A stretch of 64,000 bases of DNA from Jejuia sp. UBA6058. GTDB taxonomy: Bacteria; Bacteroidota; Bacteroidia; Flavobacteriales; Flavobacteriaceae. The stretch covers positions 177,021 to 241,020 of the forward strand of contig DIYI01000001.1 of assembly GCA_002428965.1 (NCBI GenBank), read 5' to 3'. Each line of letters starts with the position of its first letter. Position 1 is the stretch's first letter. Below, one piece after another: positions 51,325 through 61,300 of the stretch. Under the pieces are notes generated by a model, which ran no database searches, was not told the DNA's origin, and saw nothing but the letters and a program-made list of their open reading frames with translations. Position numbers and translations under genes: made by a program.

Positions 51325-54300
51325 ATGGCAAGAAAACAAGATAAAAATGCAGTTAAGAGATTTAATAAAATCTCAATTGGTTTAGCATCACCAGAGTCTA
51401 TTTTAGCAGAATCTAGAGGTGAAGTTTTAAAACCAGAAACTATCAATTATCGAACTCACAAACCAGAACGTGATGGTTTGTTCTGTGAGCGTATTTTTGG
51501 TCCTGTTAAGGATTACGAATGTGCCTGTGGAAAATATAAAAGAATTCGCTACAAAGGTATTGTATGTGACCGTTGTGGTGTTGAAGTAACAGAAAAGAAA
51601 GTACGTCGTGATCGTGTAGGGCACATCAATTTAGTTGTGCCTGTAGCACACATTTGGTACTTCCGTTCTTTACCAAATAAAATAGGGTATTTACTTGGGT
51701 TGCCATCTAAGAAATTAGATATGATTATTTACTACGAACGTTATGTAGTAATTCAACCAGGTACTGCAAAAAATGAAGAAGGAGAGCCATTGCAAAAAAT
51801 GGATTTCCTTACAGAAGAGGAGTACCTAAATATTCTTGAAGAATTACCTCAAGAAAACCAGTATTTGGAAGACACTGATCCTAATAAGTTTATAGCTAAA
51901 ATGGGTGCAGAGTGTTTAATCGATTTATTGGCGCGTATTGATTTAGAAGGGTTGTCTTATGAATTACGTCATAAAGCAAATACTGAAACTTCTAAACAAC
52001 GTAAAACAGAAGCTTTAAAGCGTTTACAAGTTGTAGAGGCTTTAAAAGAATCTAACAACAATCGTGAAAATAGACCAGAGTGGATGATTATGAAGGTTAT
52101 TCCAATCATTCCGCCTGAATTGCGTCCATTAGTACCATTAGATGGTGGTCGTTTTGCAACGTCCGATTTGAATGATTTATACCGTCGTGTAATTATTCGT
52201 AACAACCGTTTGAAAAGATTGGTTGAGATAAAAGCACCTGAAGTAATTTTACGTAATGAGAAACGTATGTTACAAGAATCTGTAGATTCATTATTTGATA
52301 ACACGCGTAAATCTTCAGCAGTAAAGACGGATTCTAACAGACCATTAAAATCTTTATCAGATTCTTTAAAAGGTAAGCAAGGGCGTTTCCGTCAAAACTT
52401 ACTTGGTAAACGTGTTGATTATTCCGCACGTTCTGTAATTGTTGTTGGTCCAGAATTAAAATTATTTGAATGTGGATTGCCAAAGAACATGGCAGCTGAG
52501 TTATACAAGCCTTTCGTAATTAGAAAGTTAATCGAAAGAGGTATTGTTAAGACTGTAAAATCTGCAAAGAAAATTATAGATAAAAGAGAGCCAGTGGTTT
52601 GGGATATCTTGGAAAATGTCCTTAAAGGACATCCAGTATTACTAAACCGTGCTCCTACGCTTCACCGCTTGGGTATTCAAGCGTTTCAGCCTAAATTAAT
52701 TGAAGGTAAAGCTATTCAATTACACCCATTAGTGTGTACAGCATTTAATGCGGATTTTGATGGTGACCAGATGGCAGTGCATTTACCGTTAGGGCCAGAA
52801 GCTATATTAGAATGTCAGTTATTAATGTTGGCTTCTCATAATATCTTAAATCCAGCAAATGGTTCTCCAGTTACCGTACCTTCTCAGGATATGGTACTTG
52901 GGCTATATTATATGACGAAGTTGCGCAAGTCTACTCCGGAATTACCAATTAAAGGAGAAGGTTTAACTTTCTATTCTCCAGAGGAAGTAGAAATTGCTTT
53001 TAATGAGAAAAAGGTAGACTTGAATGCGGGTATTAAAGTGAGAACTATCGATATTAATTCTGATGGTAAACTTGATATCATGATTGTTGAAACTACTGTT
53101 GGTCGTGTTTTGTTTAATCAACATGTGCCTCAGGCAGCTGGTTATATTAATCAGGTTTTGACTAAGAAATCTTTAAGAGATATTATTGGTAAAATATTAA
53201 AGAAAACCTCAGTTCCTGAAACTGCAGAATTCTTAGATGCTATTAGAACCTTAGGTTTCAAATTTGCCTTCCAAGGTGGTCTGTCATTTAGTTTAGGTGA
53301 TATAATTATTCCTCAAGAAAAGCAGGGAATGATTGATGCTGCGAATAAGCAGGTTGATGGTATTATGGGTAACTATAATATGGGACTTATTACTAATAAC
53401 GAACGATATAACCAAGTAATTGATATCTGGACTTCAACGAATGCTGAATTAACAGAATTATCTATGAAACGTATCCGAGAGGATCAGCAAGGATTCAACT
53501 CAGTGTTTATGATGCTTGATTCTGGAGCTCGTGGATCTAAAGAACAGATTCGTCAGTTAACAGGTATGCGTGGATTAATGGCAAAACCTAAAAAATCGAA
53601 TGCTGGTGGAGGTGAGATTATTGAAAATCCAATTTTATCAAACTTTAAAGAAGGACTTTCAATTTTAGAATACTTTATTTCAACACACGGTGCTCGTAAA
53701 GGTCTTGCAGATACCGCTCTAAAAACAGCAGATGCTGGTTACTTAACGCGTCGTTTGGTAGATGTATCTCAGGATGTTATTATTAATATTGAGGATTGTG
53801 GTACTTTAAGAGGTGTTGAAGTTGGAGCGTTGAAGAAGAATGATGAAATCGTTGAATCTTTAGAAGATAGAATCTTTGGACGTGTTGCGCTTAACGATAC
53901 TTATAATCCTCAAACAGATGAATTATTAGTAGCAGCTGGAGAATTAATAGATGATAAAGTAGCAAAAGCTATTGGAGATTCCCCAATTGAAACTATAGAA
54001 GTTCGTTCACCGTTGACATGTGAGGCACCTCGAGGAATTTGTGTAAAATGTTACGGTCTTAACTTAGCAACAGGTAAAATGGTGCAACGTGGTGAGGCAG
54101 TTGGTGTTGTTGCCGCACAATCTATTGGAGAGCCTGGTACTCAGCTTACATTAAGAACATTCCACGTAGGTGGTATTGCAGGAAACATTTCTGAAGAGAA
54201 TAAGTTAGCGGTTAAGTTTGATGGTATTGCCGAAATTGAAGACTTGAAAACTGTAAAAGGTGAGGATAGTGAAGGTAATCAGGCAGATATCGTAATTTCT

Positions 54301-55626
54301 CGAACTTCTGAAATAAAACTTATTGATAAGAAAACAGGAATTACCTTAAGTACAAATAACATTCCTTACGGTTCTACTATTTTTATCAAGAATGGTCAAG
54401 ACCTGAAAAAAGGAGATGTTGTATGTCAGTGGGATCCATATAACGGTGTAATTATTTCTGAATTTGCTGGTAAAGTGAAGTACGAAAACATCGAGCAAGG
54501 TGTAACTTACCAAGTAGAAATTGATGAACAAACTGGTTTCCAAGAAAAAGTAATTTCTGAATCTAGAAATAAGAAGTTGATACCAACACTTCATATTGAA
54601 GATGGTAAAGGTGAAACAATTCGTTCTTATAACCTACCTGTAGGGGCACACTTAATGATTGATGATGGTGAAGAAATTAAGGTTGGTAAAATCTTGGTGA
54701 AGATACCTCGTAAATCTGCTAAGGCAGGTGATATTACTGGTGGTCTTCCACGTGTAACTGAACTTTTCGAAGCACGTAATCCATCAAATCCAGCTGTTGT
54801 AAGTGAGATTGATGGTGTAGTTTCCTTCGGGAAAATTAAACGTGGTAATCGTGAGATAATCGTAGAGTCTAAGCTAGGAGAAATCAAAAAATATCTTGTA
54901 AAATTATCTAACCAGATTCTAGTACAGGAAAATGATTTCGTAAAAGCAGGTATGCCACTTTCCGATGGATCTATTACACCTAACGATATACTAAATATTA
55001 AAGGGCCTTCTGCGGTTCAGCAATATTTAGTAAATGAGGTTCAAGAGGTGTATCGCTTGCAAGGTGTAAAAATCAATGATAAACACTTTGAAGTTGTGGT
55101 AAGACAAATGATGCGAAAGGTTAGAATTATTGACTCAGGGGATACTATTTTCTTAGAAGATCAGTTAGTTCATAAGAGTGATTTTATTACTGAAAATGAT
55201 GAAATTTTCGGAATGAAGGTAATTGAAGATGCCGGAGATTCTGCTAACTTGAAAGCAGGTCAGATAGTTACACCACGTGAACTAAGAGATGAGAATTCTA
55301 TTCTTAGAAGAGAAGATAAAAAACTTGTGGAAGCTAGGGATGCACAACCAGCAACTGCAACACCAATATTACAAGGTATAACAAGAGCTTCGCTACAAAC
55401 GAAATCATTTATTTCTGCAGCGTCGTTCCAGGAGACTACCAAAGTATTGAATGAAGCAGCTGTGGCAGGTAAAGTTGATACACTTGAAGGACTTAAAGAA
55501 AATGTTATTGTTGGACATAGAATTCCAGCAGGAACAGGTATGAGAAGTTATTCTGATATCATTGTAGGGTCTAAAGAGGAGTTTGACGAAATGATGCAGG
55601 TAAAGCAAGAGATGAATTTTAATTAA
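51325..55626 (+). CDS. rpoC: RNA polymerase subunit beta'
   Basis: A 1,433-residue protein. Zinc site CACGKYKRIRYKGIVCDRCG near residue 70, catalytic magnesium site NADFDGDQM near residue 475, and second cysteine cluster CGTLRGVEV / CEAPRGICVKCYG near residue 830-910. It follows rpoB by 32 bases and is closed by a terminator at 55661. A separate short hairpin (55633-55650) directly follows its stop. Confidence 0.98.
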   Translation: MARKQDKNAVKRFNKISIGLASPESILAESRGEVLKPETINYRTHKPERDGLFCERIFGPVKDYECACGKYKRIRYKGIVCDRCGVEVTEKKVRRDRVGHINLVVPVAHIWYFRSLPNKIGYLLGLPSKKLDMIIYYERYVVIQPGTAKNEEGEPLQKMDFLTEEEYLNILEELPQENQYLEDTDPNKFIAKMGAECLIDLLARIDLEGLSYELRHKANTETSKQRKTEALKRLQVVEALKESNNNRENRPEWMIMKVIPIIPPELRPLVPLDGGRFATSDLNDLYRRVIIRNNRLKRLVEIKAPEVILRNEKRMLQESVDSLFDNTRKSSAVKTDSNRPLKSLSDSLKGKQGRFRQNLLGKRVDYSARSVIVVGPELKLFECGLPKNMAAELYKPFVIRKLIERGIVKTVKSAKKIIDKREPVVWDILENVLKGHPVLLNRAPTLHRLGIQAFQPKLIEGKAIQLHPLVCTAFNADFDGDQMAVHLPLGPEAILECQLLMLASHNILNPANGSPVTVPSQDMVLGLYYMTKLRKSTPELPIKGEGLTFYSPEEVEIAFNEKKVDLNAGIKVRTIDINSDGKLDIMIVETTVGRVLFNQHVPQAAGYINQVLTKKSLRDIIGKILKKTSVPETAEFLDAIRTLGFKFAFQGGLSFSLGDIIIPQEKQGMIDAANKQVDGIMGNYNMGLITNNERYNQVIDIWTSTNAELTELSMKRIREDQQGFNSVFMMLDSGARGSKEQIRQLTGMRGLMAKPKKSNAGGGEIIENPILSNFKEGLSILEYFISTHGARKGLADTALKTADAGYLTRRLVDVSQDVIINIEDCGTLRGVEVGALKKNDEIVESLEDRIFGRVALNDTYNPQTDELLVAAGELIDDKVAKAIGDSPIETIEVRSPLTCEAPRGICVKCYGLNLATGKMVQRGEAVGVVAAQSIGEPGTQLTLRTFHVGGIAGNISEENKLAVKFDGIAEIEDLKTVKGEDSEGNQADIVISRTSEIKLIDKKTGITLSTNNIPYGSTIFIKNGQDLKKGDVVCQWDPYNGVIISEFAGKVKYENIEQGVTYQVEIDEQTGFQEKVISESRNKKLIPTLHIEDGKGETIRSYNLPVGAHLMIDDGEEIKVGKILVKIPRKSAKAGDITGGLPRVTELFEARNPSNPAVVSEIDGVVSFGKIKRGNREIIVESKLGEIKKYLVKLSNQILVQENDFVKAGMPLSDGSITPNDILNIKGPSAVQQYLVNEVQEVYRLQGVKINDKHFEVVVRQMMRKVRIIDSGDTIFLEDQLVHKSDFITENDEIFGMKVIEDAGDSANLKAGQIVTPRELRDENSILRREDKKLVEARDAQPATATPILQGITRASLQTKSFISAASFQETTKVLNEAAVAGKVDTLEGLKENVIVGHRIPAGTGMRSYSDIIVGSKEEFDEMMQVKQEMNFN

Positions 55627-55632
55627 TTATAA

Positions 55633-55650
55633 TTCCTGCGGAGGCAGGAA
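55633..55650 (+). other. Short hairpin after the rpoC stop
   Basis: Perfect TTCCTGC / GCAGGAA stem with loop GGAG starts 7 bases past the stop and precedes the main terminator. It may protect the message 3' end. Confidence 0.4.
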
Positions 55651-55660
55651 CGCAAAAGAT

Positions 55661-55696
55661 AAAAGCCTTCATGTATAAAAACTTGAAGGCTTTTTT
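55661..55696 (+). terminator. Terminator of the rpoBC operon
   Basis: AAGCCTTCA / TGAAGGCTT stem followed by a T-run. Confidence 0.85.
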
Positions 55697-55734
55697 AGTA
55701 AATAATAAGAATCACAGTAATAGCTAATATTAAA

Positions 55735-56049
55735 ATGGCAGAGGAAAAAAAGAACCAACAGGGACAAATAAATATAGAATTGGATGAAAAGGTAGCCGAA
55801 GGGACGTATTCCAATCTGGCAATAATTAACCATTCAGTATCAGAGTTTGTAGTAGATTTTGTAAATATTATGCCAGGGGTTCCAAAGAATAAGGTGAAAT
55901 CAAGAATTATATTAACGCCGCAGCACGCTAAAAGATTACTAAAAGCACTTGGTGATAATGTAGCAAGGTTTGAAAGTGCGCATGGAGAGATAAAAGATTA
56001 TGAGCAGCCACCAATACCTTTGAATTTTGGACCTACTGGACAAGCATAA
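55735..56049 (+). CDS. DUF3467 family protein
   Basis: A 104-residue protein: INIELDEKVAEGTYSNLAII, NHSVSEFVVDFVNIMPG, and SRIILTPQHAKRLLKALGDN are DUF3467 signatures. Cytoplasmic, function unknown; it commonly lies next to rpoC in Bacteroidota. Own terminator follows. Confidence 0.85.
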   Translation: MAEEKKNQQGQINIELDEKVAEGTYSNLAIINHSVSEFVVDFVNIMPGVPKNKVKSRIILTPQHAKRLLKALGDNVARFESAHGEIKDYEQPPIPLNFGPTGQA

Positions 56050-56056
56050 ACTAAAA

Positions 56057-56088
56057 ACCCTTCAACATACGTATTGAAGGGTCTTTTT
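56057..56088. terminator. Bidirectional terminator between DUF3467 and Fe-S protein genes
   Basis: ACCCTTCAA / TTGAAGGGT stem with an 8-base loop, flanked by an A-run and a T-run. Confidence 0.82.
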
Positions 56089-56107
56089 TATATTGTAATT
56101 TTATAGT

Positions 56108-56341
56108 TTATCCAACAGCTCTATGTTCGTTTTTATAGAACTTTAGGGCACCACTAGGGCATTTTTTAATTTGGTTAATAATTTTATCACTTTTTGTGCC
56201 ATCAAGGTTAATCCATGGGATAACATTATTGCTGAAAACATCAGACAATTCTCTAGCACATTTTCCGGATAATTTGCAAATACAAGGGTCGTAAGTTACT
56301 GTAATCTCTTGATTACTAAATTGCTTAGATTCTACTTCCAT
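56108..56341 (-). CDS. Small (4Fe-4S) mono-cluster protein
   Basis: A 77-residue protein with cysteines spaced YDPCICKLSGKCAREL, then KKCPSGALKF: four cysteines arranged as a divergent 4Fe-4S mono-cluster domain (Fer4_19). Electron carrier or cluster sensor; partner unknown. It lies downstream of prfC on the same strand but with a 130-base gap, so separate expression is possible. Confidence 0.8.
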   Translation of the reverse strand: MEVESKQFSNQEITVTYDPCICKLSGKCARELSDVFSNNVIPWINLDGTKSDKIINQIKKCPSGALKFYKNEHRAVG

Positions 56342-56473
56342 GATATGATCAATTTGGGGGTTGATACTTATCTCAAGTTAAATAATACATTGATTTCCGA
56401 AGTAAGAAAATCGGTCAATAACAGAAAAATATCGTTGAATACCAGAAATAAAATCGACTAGTTGGTTTTATTC

Positions 56474-58063
56474 TTATTCAAATTCTGAAGTAAAATGGAA
56501 GGTAATACTCGGATATTTTTGCTGTGTCATTTGTAGCGAAAAGGCCGAATCTGCTAAAAATACTAACTGATTGTGCTTGTCTTTCGCTAAAAAACGCTGT
56601 TTTACTCTTAAAAACTCCTTATACTCTTCATTTTTATCGTCCTCTGGATCTACCCAGCAGGCCTTATGTACATTCAGGTTTTCATATGTACATTTAGCCC
56701 CATATTCATGTTCTAAACGATATTGGATGACTTCATATTGAAGGGCTCCAACCGTACCAATAACTTTTCTACCATTTAATTCGAGTGTGAACAATTGTGC
56801 CACACCTTCATCCATTAATTGATCGATACCTTTATATAACTGTTTTGATTTTAAAGGATCTGCGTTATTAATATATCTAAAATGTTCAGGGGAAAAACTT
56901 GGTATACCTTTATAGTTTAGAGATTCACCTTCCGTTAATGTATCACCAATTTTAAATGTTCCGGTATCTTGTAAACCAACGATGTCACCAGGATATGAAA
57001 CATCAACGATTTCTTTCTTTTCAGCAAAAAATGCGTTAGGACTGGAAAACTTTACTTTCTTATTATGTCTTACATGTAGATAAGGTGTATTCCGCTTAAA
57101 TTCGCCAGAAACAATTTTAACAAACGCTAAACGGTTTCTGTGATTGGGGTCCATATTGGCATGAATTTTAAAAACAAATCCACTAAACTTATTTTCGTCG
57201 GGCTTTACTAAACGCTCCTCACTTTGTTTAGCTCTAGGTTTAGGTGCAATGTCTATAAAACAATCCAAAAGTTCTCGTACGCCAAAATTGTTCAGAGCAG
57301 ATCCAAAAAACACAGGTTGTGAGTTACCTTCTAGATAGTCATTCTTATCAAACTCTGGATAAATACCTTCTACTAATTCTATTTCTTCTCTAAGGGTGAT
57401 GGCTGCATTTTCTCCCACTAATGTGTCGAGTTCTGGAGACGATAAATCAGAAATCTCAACTGTTTCTTCAATATCCTTACGACTATCACCACTAAATAAA
57501 TTAATATTCTTTTCCCAGAGATTATATATACCTTTAAATTCGTAACCCATGCCAATTGGAAAGCTTAGAGGTGTAACTTTTAAGCCCAGTTTTTGCTCTA
57601 CTTCATCTAATAAATCAAAGGCATCTTTTCCTTCTCTATCCAGTTTATTGATGAAGACAATCATGGGTATGTTGCGCATGCGGCAAACTTCAACCAATTT
57701 TTCCGTTTGTTCTTCCACACCTTTGGCTACGTCAATTACAACAATTACGCTATCAACTGCAGTTAGTGTTCTAAAGGTGTCTTCAGCAAAATCTTTGTGT
57801 CCAGGTGTGTCAAGAATGTTTATTTTAATACCATTGTATTCAAAAGCTAGTACAGAAGTAGCAACAGAGATACCACGTTGACGTTCAATTTCCATAAAGT
57901 CACTGGTAGCACCTTTCTTGATCTTATTACTTTTTACGGCACCTGCTTCTTGAATGGCGCCACCAAAAAGGAGTAACTTTTCTGTAAGCGTTGTTTTACC
58001 TGCATCAGGGTGAGAGATGATTCCAAATGTACGCCTGCGCTCAATTTCCTTAATAAAAGACAT
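56474..58063 (-). CDS. prfC: Peptide chain release factor 3
   Basis: A GTPase that recycles release factors RF1/RF2. From the chosen start it has 529 residues, as in E. coli RF3. Boxes: HPDAGKTTLTEKLL, DTPGHKDFAED, NKLDREG; RQRGISVATSVL is the effector loop. The frame extends upstream to an ATG at 58081, but the promoter element TATATTTG (58079-58086) overlaps that codon, so the start at 58061-58063 is preferred. Divergent from the giant repeat-protein gene. Confidence 0.95.
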   Translation of the reverse strand: MSFIKEIERRRTFGIISHPDAGKTTLTEKLLLFGGAIQEAGAVKSNKIKKGATSDFMEIERQRGISVATSVLAFEYNGIKINILDTPGHKDFAEDTFRTLTAVDSVIVVIDVAKGVEEQTEKLVEVCRMRNIPMIVFINKLDREGKDAFDLLDEVEQKLGLKVTPLSFPIGMGYEFKGIYNLWEKNINLFSGDSRKDIEETVEISDLSSPELDTLVGENAAITLREEIELVEGIYPEFDKNDYLEGNSQPVFFGSALNNFGVRELLDCFIDIAPKPRAKQSEERLVKPDENKFSGFVFKIHANMDPNHRNRLAFVKIVSGEFKRNTPYLHVRHNKKVKFSSPNAFFAEKKEIVDVSYPGDIVGLQDTGTFKIGDTLTEGESLNYKGIPSFSPEHFRYINNADPLKSKQLYKGIDQLMDEGVAQLFTLELNGRKVIGTVGALQYEVIQYRLEHEYGAKCTYENLNVHKACWVDPEDDKNEEYKEFLRVKQRFLAKDKHNQLVFLADSAFSLQMTQQKYPSITFHFTSEFE

Positions 58064-58078
58064 GAAAATAAATTTTGG

Positions 58079-58086
58079 CAAATATA
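58079..58086 (-). promoter_or_regulatory. -7 promoter element TATATTTG of prfC
   Basis: TAnnTTTG on the minus strand, 15 bases upstream of the chosen ATG. It decides the start, because the upstream ATG lies inside it. Confidence 0.55.
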
Positions 58087-58264
58087 GGCTTATATAGTGC
58101 TTTTGAAAATTATACTTTCAAAAATATGTGACTTCTAGTTTTTTGCTAGTGTCTTAAACATATGTTAAGTATACTGCAAATAAAAAGCGTTATCGTTTTT
58201 GTAAGTAAAAACATTATTTATGTAAGTAAATAAAATTTTGAAATAAAAAAATACCAACAAAAAT

Positions 58265-58296
58265 TTTGAAATATTGCATTTAATCGTATATATTTG
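58265..58296 (+). promoter_or_regulatory. Promoter of the giant repeat-protein gene (TTTG - 20 - TATATTTG)
   Basis: TTTG at 58265-58268 and TATATTTG at 58289-58296, 20 bases apart, in a very AT-rich spacer. The leader is about 70 bases. Confidence 0.65.
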
Positions 58297-58370
58297 TCTT
58301 TTCATCGATTATTTATGCGTTTTATCTGTTTAAATAATTTTTGAAAAATTTGTAATTAATCCTATTTCTA

Positions 58371-61300
58371 ATGAATTCTAACCGACTACCTAAGATCGAC
58401 GGAACGTTTTTCGTATTTCCTTTATTAGTAATTTCCTTTTTATTTTCAAATGTATCCAACGCTCAGTCTTGTACCATTAATGCAGGATTGGATAGGACAA
58501 TTTGTGTAAATGAAACGTTTCAGTTAGATGGAACATCGCCTGATTCATATGCCTCTGGCCCTACTTGGAGACAAGTTTCTGGGCCATCGGTAATAATTAG
58601 CGACCCTTCCGTTGATGATCCAATAATTACTGGTGCTATTGCTGGCAATGTATATGTTTTCGAATTGTCTGCTGAATGTTTTAATGGAGATACACCATCC
58701 CAAACCGTAACAATTTCAGTAGATCCTATAACCATAGCTGATGCGGGAGTTGATATAGCTTCTTGTCCCGATAGTTCAGGAACGCTCGAAATTTCGGGAA
58801 ATGCCCCCATTAATATTGGAGAAACTGGTGTGTGGACGATTGAAGGTTCAAATAACGCTGGTGTGATAATTGATCAACCAAATTCGACTACATCCGAAAT
58901 TACTTTGCCCACAAACTCTGCTGGTAGTACTACATTACGATGGACAATTTCAGGAAATGGGTGCTCCTCTTTTGATGAGATTACTGTAACTAATTTTGGT
59001 GGTGTTTCGCCTGTAGATGCTGGTTCAGATCAAACATTATCCAATTGTTACACCATTACTCAAAATACAAATTTAAATGGTTCTTTCTCTGGAAACGGTA
59101 GTGGAGGGCAAGTAGGGACATGGACTTTTGTCAGCGGTCCTTCTACACCTACTATTTCAAATGAAAATGTAAATAATACTGGAGTCTCTAACTTAATTGA
59201 AGGAGAATATGTGTTTAGATGGGATGTTGTTGGTCCTTGTGTTTCTGGTTCAGATACCGTAACTATTACTGTTCCTGAGGCTACTCAAGACGTTTCAAAT
59301 GCAACCATTTCAAATAATAATCAAAGATTTTGCGATGCAGGTATAACTGAAACCACTTTGGTAGGTTCTTTACCTGATTTTACGAATGAAACCGTACAAT
59401 GGACTCAAGAAACAGGTCCAGCAGCTACTATTGTAGATGATACCAATAGTACAACCCAAGTTACAGGCTTAGTTTCACCAAACTCCTATAGATTTAGATA
59501 TACAATTACAAATATAAATACGGGTTGTACTACAAGTGCTACTGTAAATTTAAGCTATAATACAAATGCTGTTAGTATATCTGCCAACGGAGGTAGCGAT
59601 ATTACTGGAACTTGTAATCAATTAGATTTTGCAATACCTTACACATCTTCTAGTGGAAATATAACTGATTATAGTATTATAAGTGGTCCTGATGATTCTG
59701 CGACTAGTTTTCCAACTTCCTACACCAATTTAGGGGGAGCAAGCAACGGTACTGCGAACTTAAGTTTTGATGTAGCAGGTATTTATACGGTTAACTTTAG
59801 AAGAAGAAGAAATGGTAATTTGTTCGTTGGTGGTTGTGATTCAGCAAATAGTACCATAAATATTTATGTTTCTACAGATATTGTTGGTGCCAATGCAGGT
59901 ACTGATCAAACGTTTGTTTGTGGACAGGTTAATGGTAATTTAGCCGGAAGTGTTGTAAGTTTAGGTGAAACTGCTATTTGGTCTTTGGTTAGTGGTCCTG
60001 ATGGTATGACTAACTCAGTAATAAGTGATAGATACAGCAGAACGCCTTCTTTAACGGGACTCTTACCTGGTTTATATGAATTTAGCTACACGGTTTCCGC
60101 AGGAACTAATTGCCCAACAGCAGTTGATGTAACTCAAGTTATTGTAACACCAACTAGTAACTTACCAATTGAGGCAGGAGTTAATCAGTTGGTATGTGTT
60201 AATGGTCCTGTGCAATTAAGTGCAGACCCTTTAAGAGATAGTCAACTTGGTACTTGGTCTGCTAATAATCCAAGTGTAACATTTTCTGATGTCAACGATC
60301 CAAATGCTATAGCGTTTGGTTTTGATACTCCAGATGCGACAATTGCAAACGGTAATGAATATATTTTAACCTGGACGGTAGACGAAAGAGCTGGTTTTCC
60401 AGACTGTGCGCCCGCCGAGACAGATACTTTAATAATAGAAACTGGCAATGAAGATTCGCCAACAATTTCAGAGGCCGGTACGGATATTTGCTTACCATTG
60501 GGAACAACTACGATAACTAATTTGAGTGGAAATACACCAGAAGCAGATGAAACAGGATTGTGGACTCAAATATCTGGTCCTTCTACAGTAAGTTTTACGA
60601 ATCCTAATAGTCCTACAACAGAAGTTACAGGTTTAGTAGATGGCCAATATGTTTTTGATTGGGAAATCGCATATACACCGCCAACAACCAATACATGTCC
60701 ATCAACCTCAGATCAAGTTGAAGTTGTAATTTCAGATACCACTACGTTTGTAAGCGCAGGCCCCGATCAAACGTTATGCTTAGATCCGGTGGCTTTATCA
60801 TTTACTATGTCTGCAGATGATCCAACACCATTGGGAGGTGTGGGTACTTGGAGTCTTGTTTCGGGTTTAACTGGTTTTACAGTAGATGATATTAATAGTC
60901 CAACGGCAGAATTTACCAATTTATTAGACGGTACGTATGTGTTTGAATGGTTGGTGACCTATGGTAATTGTACAAGTGCTAATGCAGCAGACCAAGTCAC
61001 CATACAAGTGGGTATTCCACCAACAGTGGCCAATATACCAGGCCCAGATCAAGTAATTTGTGCGGCAACAAATACTATCGTTACAGCTGATGCTTTATTA
61101 AGACCAGGTATTGAGACAGGATCTTGGTCTATTGTTTCTGGTCCTAATACACCAACTATTGCGAGCCCTAGCAGTGAAACTACCAATATTACAGGGTTAC
61201 AAACAGGAAGCTATATGTTCAGATGGACTACTTCTAGTGCGTCACCTCTTTGTACTAATTCTTTTGATGATATTACAGTTGATGTTTATGCCCCGGCTAC

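Noticed and set aside
58064..58081. Upstream ATG for prfC at 58081
   Set aside because: It overlaps the -7 promoter element and adds six residues not seen in the family; the start at 58063 gives the standard 529 residues.
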